Shown piece after piece: positions 62,307-64,000 of a DNA stretch of 64,000 nt. The stretch covers positions 157,844-221,843 of the forward strand of contig CAMUML010000001.1 in NCBI GenBank assembly GCA_947089855.1, read 5' to 3'. The position numbers and the translations under genes are program-made. How positions within the stretch are numbered: the first letter of the stretch is position 1; the number at the start of each line of letters is the position of its first letter. The DNA comes from an uncultured Eubacterium sp. (GTDB lineage Bacteria > Bacillota > Clostridia > Lachnospirales > Lachnospiraceae). The notes beneath the pieces were generated by a model. The model did not search any database. It was not told the DNA's origin and saw only the letters and a list, made by a program, of their open reading frames with translations.

Positions 62307-62672
62307 TTAGATTGCGGCCACATCTTTGGTAGCTACCATATTTACGCCAGTCCCTGCGGCATTTTCCAGGATAATATCCCCAATATGGACAGGGGCTTTG
62401 ACCTGGATGCCTGCAATGCTTTTCATAATATCCATAATCTTTTCTTTTGGTATATCGTGTTCGGTTTTAACGGATACCATTGCAGTATCGCCACCGGACA
62501 CGCGTACGGTGCTGGTAACGATGCGGGTCGGGTGGGTGACTTCTTTTCTGGCATATACATCGCCGCGTTTGCAGGTATTGCCGGTAACACTTGTGATTTC
62601 GCCATTGTCCAGCGTTACCTGCATGGCGCAGCCTAATGGGCATCCAATGCAGGTTAGGTTTCTTGTTTCCAT
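62307..62672 (-). CDS. DUF1667 protein of the glycerol-3-phosphate oxidation cluster
   Basis: 121 residues starting METRNLTCIGCPLGCAMQVT. Cys-x2-Cys-x3-Cys and a fourth Cys (GNTCKRGDVYARKEV) form a metal or iron-sulfur site. DUF1667 proteins regularly follow two FAD oxidoreductases in the glp operons of Clostridia and are thought to function like the GlpC electron-transfer subunit. GGAGG and ATG follow the upstream stop by three bases. Confidence 0.9.
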   Translation of the reverse strand: METRNLTCIGCPLGCAMQVTLDNGEITSVTGNTCKRGDVYARKEVTHPTRIVTSTVRVSGGDTAMVSVKTEHDIPKEKIMDIMKSIAGIQVKAPVHIGDIILENAAGTGVNMVATKDVAAI

Positions 62673-62675
62673 GAT

Positions 62676-63944
62676 TTACGCCTCCTCTATTTTTACTGTG
62701 ATAGTTGCAAGGCCGCTGTAGTCTGCCAGTATTTTTTTGGAAAGGCGGATTTCTTCCATTTCCCCAGGGGCCAGAATTTGTTTCTTTTTGTGGAGGATAC
62801 GTGTGTCGTTTAAATAGACAGCCGTATAGCAGTTTTTATAAACGGCGCCGACGCGGAAACGGACGGTCAGTTCGTCGTCCATGCGGTTTACATGGATTGC
62901 TTTTGGCACGGTATAGCGGACGCCGCCTTCCGGAAGGATTGGTATTTCGGTTCCTGCCTCGCCTAAGCTGCCATTGTTTTTCACATAGTTTGCTGCATTT
63001 TTGCCTGCGGCGGCAGCTTCTTCCGATACAAAGTCTACCAAGTCATGTACGTGCAGGACGTTGCCGCAGGCAAATACGCCTGCAATGCTTGTTTCCAGGC
63101 ATTCGTTGACGGATGGGCCGTTTGTGGCTGCTTCCATAGCAATGCCCATTTCACGGGAAAGCTCGTTTTCCGGTATCAGGCCACAGGAAAGCAGCAAAGT
63201 ATCGCAGGTATAGTCTTCTTCGGTGCCTGGGATGGGTTTTCCGTGGCTGTCTACTTGTGCAAGCGTAATACCCTCTAGGCGCTTTTTCCCTTTGATATTT
63301 ACAACGGTGTGGCTTAGTTTTAATGGAATGCCAAAATCGTCCAGGCATTGTACGATATTACGCTTTAGCCCGCCGGAGAATGGCATTAATTCTGCAACAA
63401 CCTTTACCTTGGCGCCTTCCAGCGTCATACGCCTTGCCATAATTAAACCGATGTCGCCGGAGCCTAAGATCACGACTTCACGGCCAGGCAGGAAGCCCTC
63501 GATATTAACAAGACGCTGGGCCGTCCCGGCAGAATAGATGCCGGCCGGGCGGAACCCTGGAATATTGAGGGCGCCCCTGGCGCGTTCGCGGCAGCCCATT
63601 GCAAGGACCACTGCATTTGCTTTTATTTGGAACAGGCCGTCGGTGCGGTTCATCGCTGTAATGGTTTTGTCCGGGAGGATGTCCAAAGCCATAGTGTCCA
63701 ATTTGTAGGCAATGTCCAGGCCTTCTGCCTGGCGGATAAAACGGCTGGCGTATTCCGGGCCAGTAAGTTCTTCTTTAAATGTATGGAGGCCGAAGCCATT
63801 GTGGATGCATTGGTTTAAAATGCCGCCGAGCTGGCGGTCCCTTTCCAGGATTAAAATGCGTTCAACGCCGGCTTTTTTTGCAGAAATAGCGGCAGCCAGC
63901 CCGGCAGGGCCTCCGCCGATGATTACAATGTCATAGTTTGTCAT
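62676..63944 (-). CDS. NAD(P)/FAD-dependent oxidoreductase of the glycerol-3-phosphate operon
   Basis: 422 residues from ATG 63944 after AAGGTGG. The N-terminal FAD Rossmann motif (YDIVIIGGGPAGLAAAISAKKAG), a second dinucleotide fold (REVVILGSGDIGLIMARRMTLEG) and the late FAD contact IAGVFACGNVLHVHD are clear. This thioredoxin-reductase-like subunit accompanies GlpA-type dehydrogenases and DUF1667 proteins. It likely moves electrons from glycerol-3-phosphate oxidation to NAD(P) or a carrier. Confidence 0.9.
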   Translation of the reverse strand: MTNYDIVIIGGGPAGLAAAISAKKAGVERILILERDRQLGGILNQCIHNGFGLHTFKEELTGPEYASRFIRQAEGLDIAYKLDTMALDILPDKTITAMNRTDGLFQIKANAVVLAMGCRERARGALNIPGFRPAGIYSAGTAQRLVNIEGFLPGREVVILGSGDIGLIMARRMTLEGAKVKVVAELMPFSGGLKRNIVQCLDDFGIPLKLSHTVVNIKGKKRLEGITLAQVDSHGKPIPGTEEDYTCDTLLLSCGLIPENELSREMGIAMEAATNGPSVNECLETSIAGVFACGNVLHVHDLVDFVSEEAAAAGKNAANYVKNNGSLGEAGTEIPILPEGGVRYTVPKAIHVNRMDDELTVRFRVGAVYKNCYTAVYLNDTRILHKKKQILAPGEMEEIRLSKKILADYSGLATITVKIEEA

Positions 63945-63946
63945 AC

Positions 63947-64000
63947 TTATAATCCACCTTTCTGCGAAAGGCACCAATGCCTCATGAAACACTTTGGCTG
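63947..64000 (-). CDS. C-terminal end of an upstream glp-operon gene (partial)
   Basis: The minus-strand frame ends in CFMRHWCLSQKGGL and TAA at 63947-63949, two bases before the ATG of the oxidoreductase gene, and continues off the window edge. By position it is probably the GlpA-type glycerol-3-phosphate dehydrogenase. With only 17 residues visible this is a positional guess. Confidence 0.4.
   Translation of the reverse strand, partial: QPKCFMRHWCLSQKGGL

Noticed and set aside
1-64000. tRNA and rRNA genes
   Set aside because: I looked for CCA-ended cloverleaf arms and rRNA core motifs and saw none. The only tRNA-related sequence is the T-box leader.

Overview
The window looks like a chromosome segment of an anaerobic gut-type Clostridia, probably Lachnospiraceae. 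Support comes from the gene content: a butyryl-CoA:acetate CoA-transferase, a SigI/RsgI pair, a T-box-controlled trp operon, a LytTR-DUF3021 pair, and GlpP next to a FAD-oxidoreductase/DUF1667 cluster. It falls into two parts. Bases 1 to about 10,990 are AT-rich accessory DNA of phage-plasmid character. The rest is higher-GC core chromosome. The species call is inference from gene content only.

Mobile region (1-10,990). On the minus strand, read right to left, lies a TubR-like winged-helix gene, a tubulin/FtsZ-like TubZ gene, a second winged-helix/HTH protein followed by a decayed copy of its own C-terminus, several small proteins, and a P-loop replication ATPase that runs off the left edge. 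A structured small RNA appears to be encoded between tubR and a divergent Cro/C1-type regulator. From 6.6 to 8.4 kb a ribbon-helix-helix (RHH) gene is surrounded by six copies of a 12-bp direct repeat. Two of these sit exactly between the -35 and -10 boxes of minus-strand promoters, and a third sits at a likely plus-strand promoter. Three minus-strand genes (8.7-10.7 kb), one with an Ig-like BIG2 domain, look like phage structural or surface genes. Three direct repeats next to the 3' end of an rlmI-type methyltransferase gene suggest the right attachment site. No integrase is in the window, so the left boundary lies outside it.

Core region, 11-22.6 kb: rRNA methyltransferase (-), glycosyltransferase 2 (+), sigI-rsgI (+), inositol monophosphatase (-), butyryl-CoA:acetate CoA-transferase (-), a conserved unknown (-), MATE exporter (-), and the SAM-recycling pair pfs and luxS (-). 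From 22.6 to 30.1 kb there is a complete trpEGDCFBA operon on the minus strand, behind a tryptophan (UGG) T-box leader. From 30 to 48.6 kb: SNF2 helicase (-), CorA transporter (-), class V aminotransferase (+), lactate dehydrogenase (+), C39-like peptidase (+), DUF2804 protein (-), FGGY kinase (+), a fibronectin-type secreted protein (+), two YhgE/Pip membrane proteins flanking a small membrane protein (+), and trpS (+).

From 48.6 to 64 kb: an ECF sigma/anti-sigma pair (-), TetR regulator (-), glycogen branching enzyme (+), a NimA-like flavoprotein (-), NUDIX hydrolase (-), an ABC exporter with LytTR and DUF3021 genes (+), an aldo/keto reductase with ferredoxin-type clusters (+), a sodium-coupled symporter (+), GlpP (+), TetR (+), and the left part of a glycerol-3-phosphate oxidation operon (-).

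The most distinctive non-coding signal is a family of miniature transposable elements. Two copies (39695-39837 and 54560-54734) share perfect 14-bp terminal inverted repeats, each copy is bounded by a perfect 8-bp target duplication, and they keep the same hairpins with different stem sequences.
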